A stretch of 64,000 nucleotides of DNA from Acanthococcus lagerstroemiae (Eukaryota; Arthropoda; Insecta; Hemiptera; Eriococcidae). The notes beneath the pieces were generated by a model. That model had not been told where the DNA came from, made no database searches, and saw only the letters and a program-made list of their open reading frames with translations. The stretch's first letter is position 1. Every line of letters begins with the position of its first letter. Of the stretch, positions 1 through 10,888 are shown in pieces. The stretch is from assembly GCA_031841125.1 (NCBI GenBank), contig CM063108.1, positions 41,720,268 through 41,784,267 of the forward strand, written 5' to 3'. The position numbers and the translations under genes are program-made.

Positions 1-425
1 GGCTATCTGATTTTACTTTCAATATTTTTATTTTTTTTTTTTTAATTTTTTTTTGGTTTTACCTTACCCTGAAAATCCATAGATGCTTTAAAAACCAGAC
101 AATTGTTAGAAAGATATCTTAGAGTAATCAGTAATTAACATGTTTTATGTATTTATGAGGTGAACGGCAAAGCATAAATGTAGGAAAAAAATATCAAAAA
201 ATTAAAGGAAATCTGTTCAAAAGATATTATAATATGGTGAAAAAAGAATCGAGGGCAGCAATAGGGGCTCGTGAGATTTCCAATAAGCGGTTAAACGATG
301 CGTTTAGAGATATCCGCGGAAAATATTCATCTAGGAGGCGGAAGGGTAAGGAAATGCAATATTTTTTCAAAGCCATTGAAAAACGCTAACAAAAAAATAT
401 TCAGAATGAAATATCACGCAGCATT
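1..425. other. AT-rich stretch without a recognised gene
   Basis: Contains poly-T runs near position 30-55. No open frame with a recognisable domain is visible on either strand. Confidence 0.6.
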
Positions 426-700
426 CACTTGGTGGAGCGTATGGCTTTGCATGAACACCAAACTGGCACCCCAGAAACCGCATCCCAGGCCGTTTAAACT
501 ACCCTTTTGAGTATCGCATTGGGACTATAGAGGGGCGTGTTCAGGCTGACCCTGGCCCCCATTCCGCCGCTCCTTTCTTCGTATTCGTGCTGTCCTGCCA
601 GGGCCACTCTGGGACTTCTTATTGACAGAGGCAACGTTCACCCAGCATTAAACTGGAATTCGGGTGCACCATTCCTCACCCTTCATACCTTTTCGTCTTA
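426..700 (+). repeat. Repeat A, copy 1 (dispersed GC-rich repeat)
   Basis: Starts near GGTGGAGCGTATGG (about 431) and runs through CCCTTTTGAGTATCGCAT (about 502), TGTCCTGCCAGGGCCACT (590-607) and CAGCATTAA (643). The same blocks in the same order recur at about 5.54, 23.87, 38.33 and 45.91 kb, with a short piece at 61.58 kb. It is clearly GC-richer than its flanks and ends where the R1-type LINE coding sequence begins, so one probably inserted next to the other. No box A/B promoter, poly-A tail or conserved protein is evident. Class unknown. Confidence 0.85.
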
Positions 701-710
701 TGGAAGACAG

Positions 711-1410
711 CGAGGCTGGTCCTGCTTCGCAAAGGCAATAACAAACCAGAGGGCTTGCCTTCGTCGTACCGCCCTCTATGTTTACTGGATGACAAAGGCA
801 AGTTATTGGAGCGGATTATTGCTTTGCGGGTAGAAGCGCACACCGCTTCTGAAGGTGGGCTACCGAAATCCCCGTATGGATCTCGAGCGGGTCGGTCGAC
901 CAATGACACGGTGTTGTACGTGCAAAAGATCATCATCACTGTATGCAGCAAAGATGGTTTATGCGTAGCCGTTAGTCTCGATGTGAGGAACACTTTCAAT
1001 ACACTGCCTTGGAAGCGTGTCCTGAAAACGATGGATGAGTGAGATCTCCCGGGGTACCTACGAGCGATCATCAGGAGCTACCTGTCAGCCAGAAAGATAG
1101 CGTATACAGACGCAGAAGGTCACCAGGTCCTCACACTTTTAAGAGGAGCCCAGGCCATCTGCTTTGCCGACGGCACCCATCTCCTTATAAAGGGTTGGTT
1201 GGAGCAGGAAGTTCGCAGCACGTCCATACTAGGCATCGAGATGGCGTCTCACTGGATGCAGGCAAATGGCTTAGAGGTGGCTGCCCAGAATACAGAAGCC
1301 GTCCTTTATCACGGGCGGAAAGGGGCAGGCCACAGCCATTTGATCTAGAGGTACTGGGTGAACCGGTATCTCTACAGCCTCGGATGGTGTACCTGGGAAT
1401 GACAGTGTAG
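711..1410 (+). pseudogene. Reverse transcriptase domain, R1-type LINE (broken)
   Basis: Reading starts upstream of the first Met, with SSYRPLCLLDDKGKLLERII typical of the RT fingers. Motif A is recognisable as SLDVRNTFNTLPW. A TGA at 1040-1042 interrupts the frame, after which the same frame resumes with PGYLRAIIRSYLSARKI. The QG-containing motif B appears deleted, since the text jumps from LLRGAQ directly to ICFADG. The catalytic FADD box reads FADG, with the second Asp changed to Gly. A TAG near 1345 and a shift to another frame follow (EPVSLQPRMVYLGM). The enzyme cannot be functional. Confidence 0.9.
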
Positions 1411-2232
1411 ACAACAAGCTGTGTTGGAAACCGCATCTCCATACAACGACAGAGAAAGCAAAGCGGACGCTGAGAGCGTTGCGTCTGCTTATGCCGAACC
1501 TCCGGGGGCCGAGTGAGAGTTGGAGAAGACTGTACTCGACAGTAATCCACTCGGTTCTTCTCTATGGGGCCCCTAATTGGGCACCAGTCGCGGCATGCTG
1601 CGAGAACAGAGAAGACACAGGAAGGGTCCGGCGGGCTACGGCATTACGCATAATCTGCGCATATAGAACCATCTCGTACAAGGCGGCATTTGTACTAGGT
1701 TGAATGCCTCCTATTGATCTCCTGGCTAGAGAGAGAGCGCTACTCTTTATCAGCGCTTCCAAAAGCTCCCACCAGCTGATGAGGAGAAGATTAAGTCCGG
1801 CTGCAAACAGTTCAAGAGTGGGTGGCTCATCTCCAAGAGACATCCATGGCTGCTGGACATTAAGGCTAGTACACGAGCTCGATGTATGGCTTTCGCGGCG
1901 CCACGGTCAGTTGACGTACCATCTTACGCAAATGCTCACCGGGCATGGGTGCTTCAGTGGTTATCTTAACCGTTGGAACAAGGTACCCAGTCAGTGCTCG
2001 CATTGTCCAGCAGAGGTTAATGACGCGCAGCATACCATTTTTTGCTGCACTGCGTGAAACAGCGCTCGAGGCGTCTGTCAGAAGTCACTTCACTCGCGAA
2101 ACGATGTTTGAAGTGATGCTGGCTAGGTTATTGATGATCCACTTTGTTGGCACAGTGATGTGGGCCAAGGAGGACGCCAAGCGCGTAAGACAGCGGACAA
2201 CATCCGTGCAGCTCACGCAATCCACGCAGTAG
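1411..2232 (+). pseudogene. R1-type LINE C-terminal region (broken)
   Basis: Continues the RT reading through three frames: DNKLCWKPHLHTT, then LLYGAPNWAP and ALRIICAYRTIS, then PPIDLLARERALLF, then LTYHLTQMLTGHGCF with SQCSHCPAEV...H, the remains of the C-terminal Cys/His knuckle, and finally TVMWAKEDAKRVRQRT before a stop at about 2230. This order and wording are characteristic of R1/Jockey-superfamily elements of arthropods. Stops and frameshifts separate the blocks. Confidence 0.88.
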
Positions 2233-2510
2233 GTCTTAAGCCACGGCTCCCCATAAGTAGGGAAGGCTCCCCCATCGGACGGTCGGCTCTGCAGCTGAAG
2301 CCCGCCGCCATGTCTGAGAAGAATACCAAAAGGTGATATTAGGATACGGCAGCAGTAAGGGCGAGGACAGACATGATGGGACGATAGTGGAACTGCGAAT
2401 AGGGAAGTGTGTGCTATCGTTAGGTGTAATTAAAAAGAAATAATAAAAAATTAAAAAAAAGAAAAAAAAAAAGAGAAAGAATATCAGAGATTGTTACGTA
2501 GAGATGAATA

Positions 2511-3897
2511 TGTTACCGGCATTTAGTCATTTCAGGCAAATTACAATTCGCCTGTAGGCATTTTGTCTCTGTACAGAATCATACTCAAATAACAATGTAC
2601 CTAGGTATATTATTATGTCGATGATCATTCAGGCAGGATTGACACAGATCAAAAATTCGGTATAATATTAGTAGATGCGTACATCCAATTGGTGCTGTCA
2701 ATATGTTCAATATGTTAGTAGAGGAGTTACGATTAAGTACTATAGTATAATGAATAAAGCGTAAGACTACTTGTTACAACATGTGCCGGCGCCGTGACAT
2801 TTTGAGTTACAAAGGATGCCTTTTTTAACGCAGGCACAACGTTTTGTGTCGCATTTCTTTGCACAGCTGCACCGGACAGAGCCTTTGGAGCACCAAAGGT
2901 CGTGAATATGTCTAACAAAGTGAATGCAACAGCTTCCACACGTTTAGATGTCAGTGCTCTCAGAGTGACGAATTTCGTAAGGTGATCCTGATAAACATAT
3001 ATAAACTTCTAATCACCGTCGGGTGTTGATTGCTGGTCGATTAGGTCCACTTGTTCACAGCTGTTTAGATGAGGGAATACCATCGGTTTCACGACAATGC
3101 CTTTCCTTTTGTTGGCTCGCTTCTTCTCGCACCCCTCACATCCAGCGAGGAAGTCCATCACAATACCACAACTTACATTCTTGAATTGTCGCTGTATCTC
3201 GCTCAACATTCTATTGCGCCCACCATGTCCAACCTTTTGATGCACACTTAATAATTCTGGGAACAGTTCGTCGACATGAAGGTAATAACGTACTTATATT
3301 GTCCGTTTCAGCACTTATCGGATAAATCAATTTCTCAACACCCTGCACCTACAAGCAAAAGTTTGTTATAATGCATCGTCAGTTTCTTAGCATGAATATT
3401 TTTGTAACCCTATCAAATGACTTACTGTGATCCTATCGTAATGTTTTCGCAACCAATACCCATTCGAAAAGCCGGTGCACGTCTTGTTTTTCACAGAATT
3501 CACTTTCTCAATCAAGTCATCGTAGACTTCTTTCGTCAGTACAACAGCCCGAGAGTCAGTTGATCGAGCACGAACGTTTTCTAAAAATTTTTCACGCCGT
3601 TCATTATGTTCGATGTTCATTTCGCGAGCAAGTTAAACTTAGCAGTCATCATCTGATAGCACCGAATCATCGACTAACACCGAGTTATCGACTGCAGCAA
3701 GTTTGTTACATGCCTAAAGATAACATATTGGACATCTGTATAGCTAACCCTATGCGAATTTTAACAGGATTCTTTCTGAACCTTACAATAGGCCTAAAGA
3801 GATGACGGCGTATTATAATATACCTAGACAAATTGTTTCCCAAGTAATATTAATGAATTACGTACAATTTGCCTGAAATTACTAAATGCCGGTAACA
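2511..3897 (-). mobile_element. Integrase-type DNA transposon with terminal inverted repeats
   Basis: The ends are TGTTACCGGCATTTAGT at 2511 and its inverse (ACTAAATGCCGGTAACA) ending at 3897. Similarity continues inward: TTCAGGCAAATT on both sides and a further block GTCTAGGTATATTAT / CCTAGGTATATTATTA around 2600 and 3825. A KRBA2/SCAND3-like integrase gene remnant lies inside on the minus strand. The target duplication is ambiguous because both flanks are AT-rich (AATA versus TATA). Known family: DDE integrase elements related to the Ginger group; that placement is from memory. Confidence 0.85.
2767..3620 (-). pseudogene. KRBA2/SCAND3-like transposon integrase, internally deleted
   Basis: On the minus strand, in order: an N-terminal helical part beginning MNIEHNERREKFLENV (3620), the zinc-binding region with VGHGGRNRML, FLAGCEGCEKKRANKRKG, then VDLIDQQSTPDG (first catalytic Asp), YVYQDHLTKFVTLRALT (2945-3010, another frame) and AVAFTLLDIFTTFGAP. 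Here the catalytic core stops: the second Asp and the Glu of the DDE triad are missing. The reading changes frame directly into a Cys-rich tail (CSCAKKCDTKRCACVKKG, then CNSKCHGAGTCC) ending in TAG at 2767. Such a tesmin/CXC-like tail is typical of this family in insects. An internal deletion with frameshift makes it inactive. Confidence 0.88.
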
Positions 3898-5540
3898 TAT
3901 ATAAACAGACCCGAGAAAGATTGGCACCGCTTCCGCTTCCAGAAGTCAGTGCGACCCCAAAGATATCAAAAATTCTGGGTCTACTCCCATAAAACCTATG
4001 TTAAGATGTTGCATTACATGGGCACATTTTTGACCTCCCGTTTCGGAGGGCTCCTAGACGGATATGAAAAATTACAAAAGACCATTTCTACGTAAAATTT
4101 ATGGTAGATTAATTTTGCTGCATACAGTTTTACAGTACGACTTATGATTGAGAAGTTAATGGGAGAAGACTTAGGAAGGATATATTTGCTTCGAGTCATA
4201 CTATTCATACACGTACTTAAAAGCTGATGCTCGGTTTCCAATTTATGACTTATTGAGCTCGACGAGCGCTCCGGGATTGCAGCATTTCTTAAAATATTCA
4301 AATGTGCCAAATGGCCCCTTTGCATTAAAAAATTCAGAGTACCTCCCCCTCCCCCCATGTTATGCAATTAGTACCCGGATAATGAGCAGGAGGTTGTCAT
4401 ACGTAAGACGTAATCTTCATCGGTAGCAAACGCCCTCCGATGCAGAAAGCTGGTCTGCTTCTTCCATTTTTTAGCCCCGTTTCAGAGCTAACGGAACGTG
4501 ATTAAAATTTCTTCGATTTTATTACGAATAAAAATAGAGACAGAGGGTGTGAGAGGAAGAAAAGAGTAAAAGAAAACGTATACTCGGCGACAATAAGCAG
4601 GACAAGAGTGAAATCTGATAAAACTGAAACGACTCGCACAAGTCACGCGAATCTAAAATATTCTCGGAATAATTTTTAGCATATAGGAAGAATTTACCGT
4701 ATGTACTTTTTTTTTCTTTCTTATTTTTCATTCGCAGTCGATGTACAAACACGAACGGTATCTGTGCGACTGTCGTTTGATGAGTTTTTAGTACCGCGTG
4801 CAGAAAGAAAAACGGAATGGAAAACGGAACAAGAAAACTAGACCTGTTGGATGCAAAAATGCGAAGATTTACTAAAAATGTATGTTCGGCGCGCTAATAG
4901 CCCGTATAAAAAGTTTTCATTCCGCAAGCTCGCCAGTACAAACAGTAATATAATTTAACTATTATTGTTATTACCTTCGGTTAAATGCGATAGTAGTACC
5001 AGATAAAATAAAAATAAAAAACTATAGCGTTGAAACGTGGGCGGACTTAATAGTAAATTAGCGATCGTTTTTGCCGGGTCTCTCTTGCCGGCAAAATAAA
5101 ATCATACAATAATTTTCTATTTATATGTTTCTCATTACTCGAATGAATATCGCACACTGCCTATTTATTTACGTCGATGACTTCTTCAGATGCCATTGCA
5201 TGAATATAGTACAGTCCTATATTCCATCGACGATCAGGGGTCGTCAAAAGTGCTCAGTCGGTCGCTCATGCGGCTTTGTATCCGTATCGAGATACAGCCG
5301 AAAGACAAAAAGCTGTGTATTCTTCTGCTAAGCGCTTCCTTAATAACGTGAAGAAGAAGACGCTTAGGTGTATTGAAAACACCACCTACCCCCTCGTGAA
5401 AGGGAAAAAATACCAAAAATCACACGCGTTACTAGAACTTTGAAGGCGTGTGCGCGCTGTGCACACAGGAATTTGCCAGCCAGCTGATCCAATCTGCTAG
5501 CAACCTCTCCTCCTGCGCTTCTTTCGTCAGTGAGTTCAAA
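3898..5540. other. Intergenic stretch, nothing recognised
   Basis: Several short open frames exist but none shows a known domain. A 60-codon open stretch around 5235-5445 has lysine-rich, fairly even composition but no recognised family. A TATAAA sits at about 4915 with no gene behind it. Confidence 0.5.
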
Positions 5541-5819
5541 TGTTTGGTGGAGCGTATGGTGATGCACGTATGCCAAATTGGCTCCCCAGACATCGCACCC
5601 CTGGCCTGAGACACTACCCTTTTGAGTATCGTATCAATGACCAGAGGAACGCATTCAGGCCGGCACGGGCCCCTATTTCACCTCTCGGCTTCGGATTCGC
5701 ACTGCCCTATCAGGGCTACTATGGGACACCCTAATGACCGAGGCAATGCTCATCCAGCATTAACCTGGAATCCGAGTGCACCGCAGCCGAACGCGCTTTT
5801 CTCCTTCAGCCCTTATCTC
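5541..5819 (+). repeat. Repeat A, copy 2, joined to 28S rDNA fragment
   Basis: The near full-length unit begins at TTTGGTGGAGCGTATGG (5543) and reaches the CCTGGAATCCGAGTGCACCG block (5766-5785) and the CTTCAGCCC stretch. It then passes without visible spacer into sequence recognisable as 28S rRNA (GGCCATTTTTGGTAAGCAGA, 5825-5844). Open frames crossing it on both strands are a by-product of its GC content. Confidence 0.85.
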
Positions 5820-6330
5820 AGGGGGCCATTTTTGGTAAGCAGAACTGATGCTGCGGAATGAACCGAACGCCGAGTTGGGGCGCCGAAATCGACGCGAATT
5901 TCAGAGCCCGTGAAATGCGTTGGTCGCTGATGACAGCAGGACGGCGGCAATGGCCGTCGGAATCCGCTAAGAGTCTGCCGAAGTAACTGAAGCGCAGTAC
6001 CCGTCAGCGGCAGCGTGGGTTCTGGGTTTCGCGCTCCGAAACCCGGTACCCTTGACGAGTAGGAAAATGCGGCGGTGCGCGTAGAAAGGGAGGGCATAAG
6101 CCTGCCTGAAGCTGCCGCCGGTGCAGATCTTGGTGGAAGTAGCAGTTACACGCAAGGGAGCCTTGGGGCCGCTGTGGAGAAGGGTTCCTTGTGAGCAGCC
6201 GTTGTCCAAGAGTCAGTCGATCCTAAGCCTGGGGAGAAATCCTGTATACTCAGTGCGTTTAAAACGGCTCGCTTCTTAGAGAGTTTACTATGCCGAAAGG
6301 ATTGCGCCCCTCCCTCGGAGGGCTAACATT
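5820..6330 (+). rRNA. Decayed partial 28S rRNA fragment
   Basis: Diagnostic eukaryotic LSU strings in correct order: TTTTTGGTAAGCAGAACTGA (5829), CAGCAGGACGG (about 5936), TCGGAATCCGCTAAG (5958), CTGCCGAAG, TGACGAGTAGG (6053), AAGCCTGCCTG, GGTGCAGATCTTGGTGGAAG (6120-6139), GTGGAGAAGGGTTCC (6174), GTCAGTCGATCCTAAGC (6213) and GGAGAAATCC. Segments normally present are missing, for example the conserved stretch between CCGCTAAG and CTGCCGAAG (the GTGTAACAACTCAC part), so this is a pseudogene copy rather than a working rDNA unit. Strand is the sense of rRNA. Confidence 0.92.
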
Positions 6331-6559
6331 GTTTCAAATTTTGATTTCTACAATTTTTCCCGAAAATAGAGAGATACATAGTCTGGGGAAATTGGATGTA
6401 AACATCGACTGCAAATAATCGACGTAAGCCAGTGTTGTTGTTGGTGCCGATTTCTCAGAACAAATACGGATTTTTTATTTTTATCCGTATTCTGTAAGGA
6501 TTTTCTTCAAAAAACAGATTTTTAATGATATTTTACGCATTTTTCAACTTTATCATTGA
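6331..6559. other. AT-rich spacer
   Basis: No gene or repeat recognised between the 28S fragment and the hAT MITE. Confidence 0.5.
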
Positions 6560-6946
6560 CAGGGACGTACCGAAGAGTTTTTTGAGGGGGGGGGCAAAGA
6601 TTGTGAAAGTCCTAACTGACTCAACTCAAAATTCCCAAGTATCAAAGCGAAAAAAAAAACCTATTTACCTATTGAATTTTCCCAACTGACTCAACTAAAA
6701 ATTTCCAAGTAAGTATCAAAGCAAAGGAAGAAAAACCGTTTGCCTTGTTCGGTTTTTCCAACTTCTCAACTGAATTCCCAAGTATCAAAGCAAAAAAAAA
6801 GAAAAAGAAAAAAAACACCTTTGACCTGTTAGATTTCCCAACTCGCCTGACTGAAATGGTAAATTTTCCCAACTGCTGAGTGAAAAATTCCTTCTACAGG
6901 GGGAGAGGGTAAGTTTCCCCCTGACCACCATATTGGTACGTCCCTG
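6560..6946. mobile_element. hAT MITE with internal minisatellite
   Basis: Terminal inverted repeats CAGGGACGTACC (6560-6571) and GGTACGTCCCTG (6935-6946). Flanks ATCATTGA (6552-6559) and ATCACTGA (6947-6954) form an 8-bp target duplication with one mismatch, the size expected for hAT elements. No coding capacity. Confidence 0.88.
6605..6892. repeat. Degenerate tandem repeat of about 70-80 bp inside a hAT MITE
   Basis: The motif series CCAACTGACTCAACT, then CCCAAGTATCAAAGC, then an A-rich run and a T-rich pyrimidine block recurs about three and a half times (starts near 6613, 6681, 6758, 6836). Copies differ by small indels. Confidence 0.75.
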
Positions 6947-7223
6947 ATCACTGAAAGCGTATCTGTCGGACTGAAGTATTGTATTTTTTGCATTATACTA
7001 TAATGTCTTGTCAAATGGCCACACTGTTAACATGAGCGTAAGAAGTCAAAAACAGTTTTGTGAGGTATTGTCATTGTATGATGTCATCTCACCGGCCATC
7101 TGGTTGATGGAGTGATGGATCGATTGATGTATGGTTAGTATAGTTAATCGCGTTGATCATTATCAATTTCATTATTGTAGTAGAGGAGTAGAGGTTACTT
7201 AATTAGAGATTAATGTGACAAGG

Positions 7224-7815
7224 CAGGCCCGTAGCGTGACCACTTTTTCAGGGGGGCAACTCGGGACAAAAGTAATTTTTTGCTGCAAGCTCGTATTTTG
7301 TACCGAGGGTGTAGCTATGGGGAATATTTGGTTATAAGTATCGTCTATCAAGTGCACAAAGAGAAATCCTTCGCATAAATAACTTCCAAATTTTGAATTC
7401 GCTTCACAGTAAGTAACTTACCAATTTTCTGCTCTTCTTCGTGAGTAGTTAAACGTTGAATATTAACATCTCTTGGCACAAGAGCCAAGAGAAGTCAATA
7501 TTCGGGCATTCGTGTAAAAATGGTCTACTGGGACATTTGAAAAAAGTAATTGCTCACCAAAAAATAATTCGAAAGATTGCCACCTAGGCCTCTTTCCTTA
7601 AATCCACCACTGGCTATGTTAAACCAATGCAAAAAATGGACTGTTTGAATCCATGTCCTAGTTTTCTGAATTTTGCTTTATTTTCTTTTTCAGTAATTGT
7701 CTGCCAGAGTATTTTGCAGCAACTGAAAACAATATCTATTTTTCCAAAAAATGCCAAGGGGGCAAAAAATTAATTTACTGGGGGGGGAGCCCAATCCCCC
7801 CCAGCTACGGGCCTG
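7224..7815. mobile_element. hAT MITE, 592 bp
   Basis: Terminal inverted repeats CAGGCCCGTAGC at 7224-7235 and GCTACGGGCCTG at 7804-7815. Flanking octamers TGACAAGG (7216-7223) and TAACAAGG (7816-7823) are an 8-bp target duplication with one mismatch. G-runs follow both termini. No transposase is encoded. Confidence 0.92.
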
Positions 7816-7823
7816 TAACAAGG

Positions 7824-9004
7824 TAGCTAAGCAGACTCAGAGAATCGTGATACGAACCTGTGAATCCTTGTTCTTTTTTTTTTTCGAACATTAAAATTGC
7901 TGTTTATAGTTTTATAGTTTATTTCTTCCGTATTCGATTAGTAAAATTAGTCTGATTACCCCAACAGATAATGAAAATTAGGATCTGGAAGAGCAAAACA
8001 GTTCTTCTGTTTCTAAGTTCAAAATTTGAGTAATAACTGGTATTTCTATAAGTTATTTCATCTGTTCTAAAGAAAGAATAAAAATGATAATAATTTGTAC
8101 TCGATATTTATTTACTGAGAATGAAATGGCGAAGAATGAAAGAGTATTTTGCTGCTTGCTGGAGTTGCAGCAATCTGAGGGATCCCCAACGATCGACTAA
8201 GTACTCTTTTGAATTAAACGACTGCGTGGGAACGCCAATGTTAAATGCTGTGAAGGGGGTTAACTCACATGCCTATGTTATTCATACAAGAAGTGGGAGG
8301 TACTCAACTTCCTTAACTTTTTACTAAAAATCTCGCGTTTTACAAAAAAATTGGAAAGAATATTTATACGTATGATGCTCTGATACTTTTTCAGATTAAT
8401 AAACTTTTTGCAGGAAAACAGAGCTTTAAAAAAATATTGGTGGCACTTATGCCAACAGTTTCACACAGTTCTTATTACTTTATACCAGATTTGTCATAGG
8501 TATGTAAAAATTGTCACTTACACATTTTTCCTATCTACTTCAGAAAAACCTTAAATGTGCGGGTACATGAAGGGAAAACAGTTTTGGCAGGGGGGGGGGA
8601 GTTAACCCTTTCTGGCGTAGGAAGCAAGATCAAAATTGGCACTCCCACGATAATGCAAAGCACTACGTCACCCTGCGCTTGTGTTGAAAAAAATTTTTCG
8701 CCCCCTGATGGCGCTCTTCTCTTCTCCACGCCCTAAGTAAATACTTCCGATGCTTACGTGTTGATCCGCTCCTGAGTTTTGAGTCTTTTTCTCATTTTAC
8801 TGAGTTTGAAGATAAAAAGAAGTCTAAATTTTACATTCGGCAGATTCTTACCTCCATACCTTTTCATCCCTGAAAATTCTTTGGTTCCCCATGCTCTCAC
8901 CCTGCAATTGTCAGATGTTTGAAATTGTGTTTGTTTGGTGTTTCACATGTTGTGAAGGAGCGATTGTGATGGACGGTTATGAGCTCAAAAGAATATAAAA
9001 CTGA
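7824..9004. other. Gene-poor stretch
   Basis: Only short open frames without recognisable domains. A G9 run lies near 8589-8597. Nothing further supported. Confidence 0.5.
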
Positions 9005-9705
9005 CATCAAAGTATCGAAGGATATTTGAGGGGCCCAAATTCAATGTTTCCATCAGTTTCACATTTAGCTGAAAATTGTAGCACCAGAGGGAGGGGCGAG
9101 GTAGCAAAATGAGGTAAAATACAATATGAATATCGAATACTAGACTTCCAAGGTAATTAAATTTAACATCTATTTGATCCGTCAGGTCCATGGGGAAAGG
9201 GTTGGGTGGGGGCTTAAAATTGAATGCGAGGGAAAATGCGAAATGGGTATCGAGGAGTAGGTTTGTGTGGTCGTCGAATTCACTTTTGGCATCAGTTTGG
9301 CCGTCAGCTGAAAATTTCAGCATTGCGAAGGAGCAGGAGGGGCAGCATGAAATAAAATGCAGTATGGATATCAAATATTAGGTTTCCAGAATCTCTGAAA
9401 TCATTTTTAACATCCGCTTGACTCCACTTGAAAATTTTGATCGTCGGGGAAGGGGGAAGAATTTAAAATTTAACGAAAACAAGAATGCGACTTGAATAAT
9501 CAATGGTAGGTTTTCATGACCGCGAAATTCACTATTGGTATCAGATTTACCTAAAACTGTGGAAGCAAAAGGCCGACAGGGGGTAAAATGCGGTATAATG
9601 AAAACGGACATCAAATAATTGGTTTTCGTGGTCACTGAATTCATTTTTCATATTACGTATCAGAATCTGTTGTGCAGAGGAGGGGATTAATAAATGTTTT
9701 CTAGG
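9005..9705. repeat. Degenerate ~120-bp tandem repeat, about six units
   Basis: Units begin near 9009, 9128, 9247, 9368, 9495 and 9607. Each holds the same series: GATATCRAATATTAGGTTT-like, a GGTCNCTGAATTCA-like block, TTTNNCATCNG, AGCTGAAAATTTNAG, a purine-rich GGGAGGGG stretch and TAAAATGCNGTATG. Period is 112-127 bp by eye. Units are strongly diverged, so the array is old. Long frames across it are by-products. Confidence 0.85.
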
Positions 9706-10530
9706 CATAAAAATTTGGCGTACGAGTACATGGTTGAACCACTTTGAGGAAATCTCGTTCACGAAGAGTTGCAAAGGTTCGGAGAGTTGCAAATAATTTG
9801 AAGAAATATATAGGTTGAACGCCCCTACCATTAACTTTGTTCATAGTTCCTAACTTTTTCGGAAATGTCTGGCCTAATTTTCAGAACTTACATTCAACAT
9901 AGCTGTTCGTTGAAATAAACCCTGCACCCCAGCTTCCAATAAGTCACTTAATTGCATCTGATTGATTCTGTTTCAATATTTACCCCATGCAAAACTTTCG
10001 TGAATGCTTAAGAAATTGAAACTGCACATAGCCACGATTTTCATGATTATTCTTCGTCGATGTTCCGTTAACGACGGTTTTATGAATAGACTTTTTGAAA
10101 AATTTAAATCGACACGCCGCATTATAGAGCAGCTTGTAAGAACGAGATGTTATTAAGTCACTCTTTGTCGATTCTTTTCATTCGCGGTTACCCAGCAGTC
10201 TTTTAACGTCTCTATTACGTCTACTCAATTTCTGTTTCATTTTTCTTCGCCCTATCATTCGAACTGATGCAGGATTATTTCACACCCGTCAAGTACCAAT
10301 TAATGAACTAGTTTACAGCAGTTTTCTGAAACCATCCACACTTATTAGGTACAAACTTTCAACCAATTACATATATATCATTCGTTAATTTTGTATTGGA
10401 AAATCGTGACAAATTAACGAAGACTCCAAATTAGGCGAGCTTCTGGTTGGCTACTGGCTAGGAGTCGAAATTGTGAATAGAAATTTTAAAAGCAATTGTA
10501 TTACGATGTGACTCAGAGGCATTATGATTG
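9706..10530. other. Unassigned AT-rich stretch
   Basis: No recognised coding or repeat structure. Confidence 0.5.
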
Positions 10531-10752
10531 CAGGGTCTGTTTGGCCGAGTGGATAGCGCGTTGGTCTCGGAATCCGAAGGTCTCGGGTTCCAGCTCACGA
10601 AGCAACTCGCCAGATTTCGACCTAGGCCGGTTTTTCGGCCAGAAGGGAAGAGGGCTAAGACAGCCCTAACAGCCTCTTCGACGTCTCTGAAGTAATGCTC
10701 GGAAGGGCTGATTCCAGGATTCGCGTTGAGAGCAAATTAGGAAAAGAGAGAG
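10531..10752 (+). mobile_element. tRNA-derived SINE, copy 1
   Basis: The head resembles a tRNA-Ser/Leu: box A TGGCCGAGTGG (10542-10552) and box B GGTTCCAGCTC (10586-10596). The body carries ATTTCGACCTAGGCCGG, AGAGGGCTAAGACAGCCCTA and GACGTCTCTGAAGTAATGCT. The same head and body recur at 19.15 and 49.57 kb. Flanks AGGCATTATGATTG (left) and AGGCGTATTATGACTG (right) look like a decayed target duplication of about 14 bp. The body hexamers GGCTAAGACAGCC could form a short hairpin. Confidence 0.9.
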
Positions 10753-10888
10753 GCGTATTATGACTGAAGAGGGAGGGGTGCTTTCCAGGTCACATTCACG
10801 GTTGGCAAACTCAGAAAGTAACAAAAGACCATTTTTTTCTTACTTTTATGATTTTAGTGTTCATGTTGGAGTGTGAGTGAACTTGATA

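Larger units (their letters stand above)
701..2485 (+). mobile_element. 5'-truncated R1/Jockey-type non-LTR retrotransposon
   Basis: The 3' half of a LINE: reverse transcriptase remnants (about 711-1410), the conserved C-terminal region (about 1411-2232), a short 3' UTR and an A-rich tail (about 2431-2485). The C-terminal part contains the R1-like signature around LTGHGCFSGYL. There is no endonuclease region, so it is 5'-truncated, as is usual for target-primed insertion. Repeat A lies directly upstream and an integrase-type TIR element directly downstream. Confidence 0.9.

Noticed and set aside
5813..6209. Two minus-strand open frames
   Set aside because: They are antisense to the 28S rRNA fragment and open only because of its GC content.
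5820..6330. Working rRNA gene
   Set aside because: Conserved internal 28S stretches are missing and no 18S, 5.8S or further 28S sequence flanks it.
9190..9831. Protein-coding frames on both strands
   Set aside because: They cross the ~120-bp degenerate tandem array and change with its units.
10531..10605. Functional tRNA-Ser gene
   Set aside because: Box A and B are present, but the acceptor stem does not close and the same SINE body follows in all three copies.
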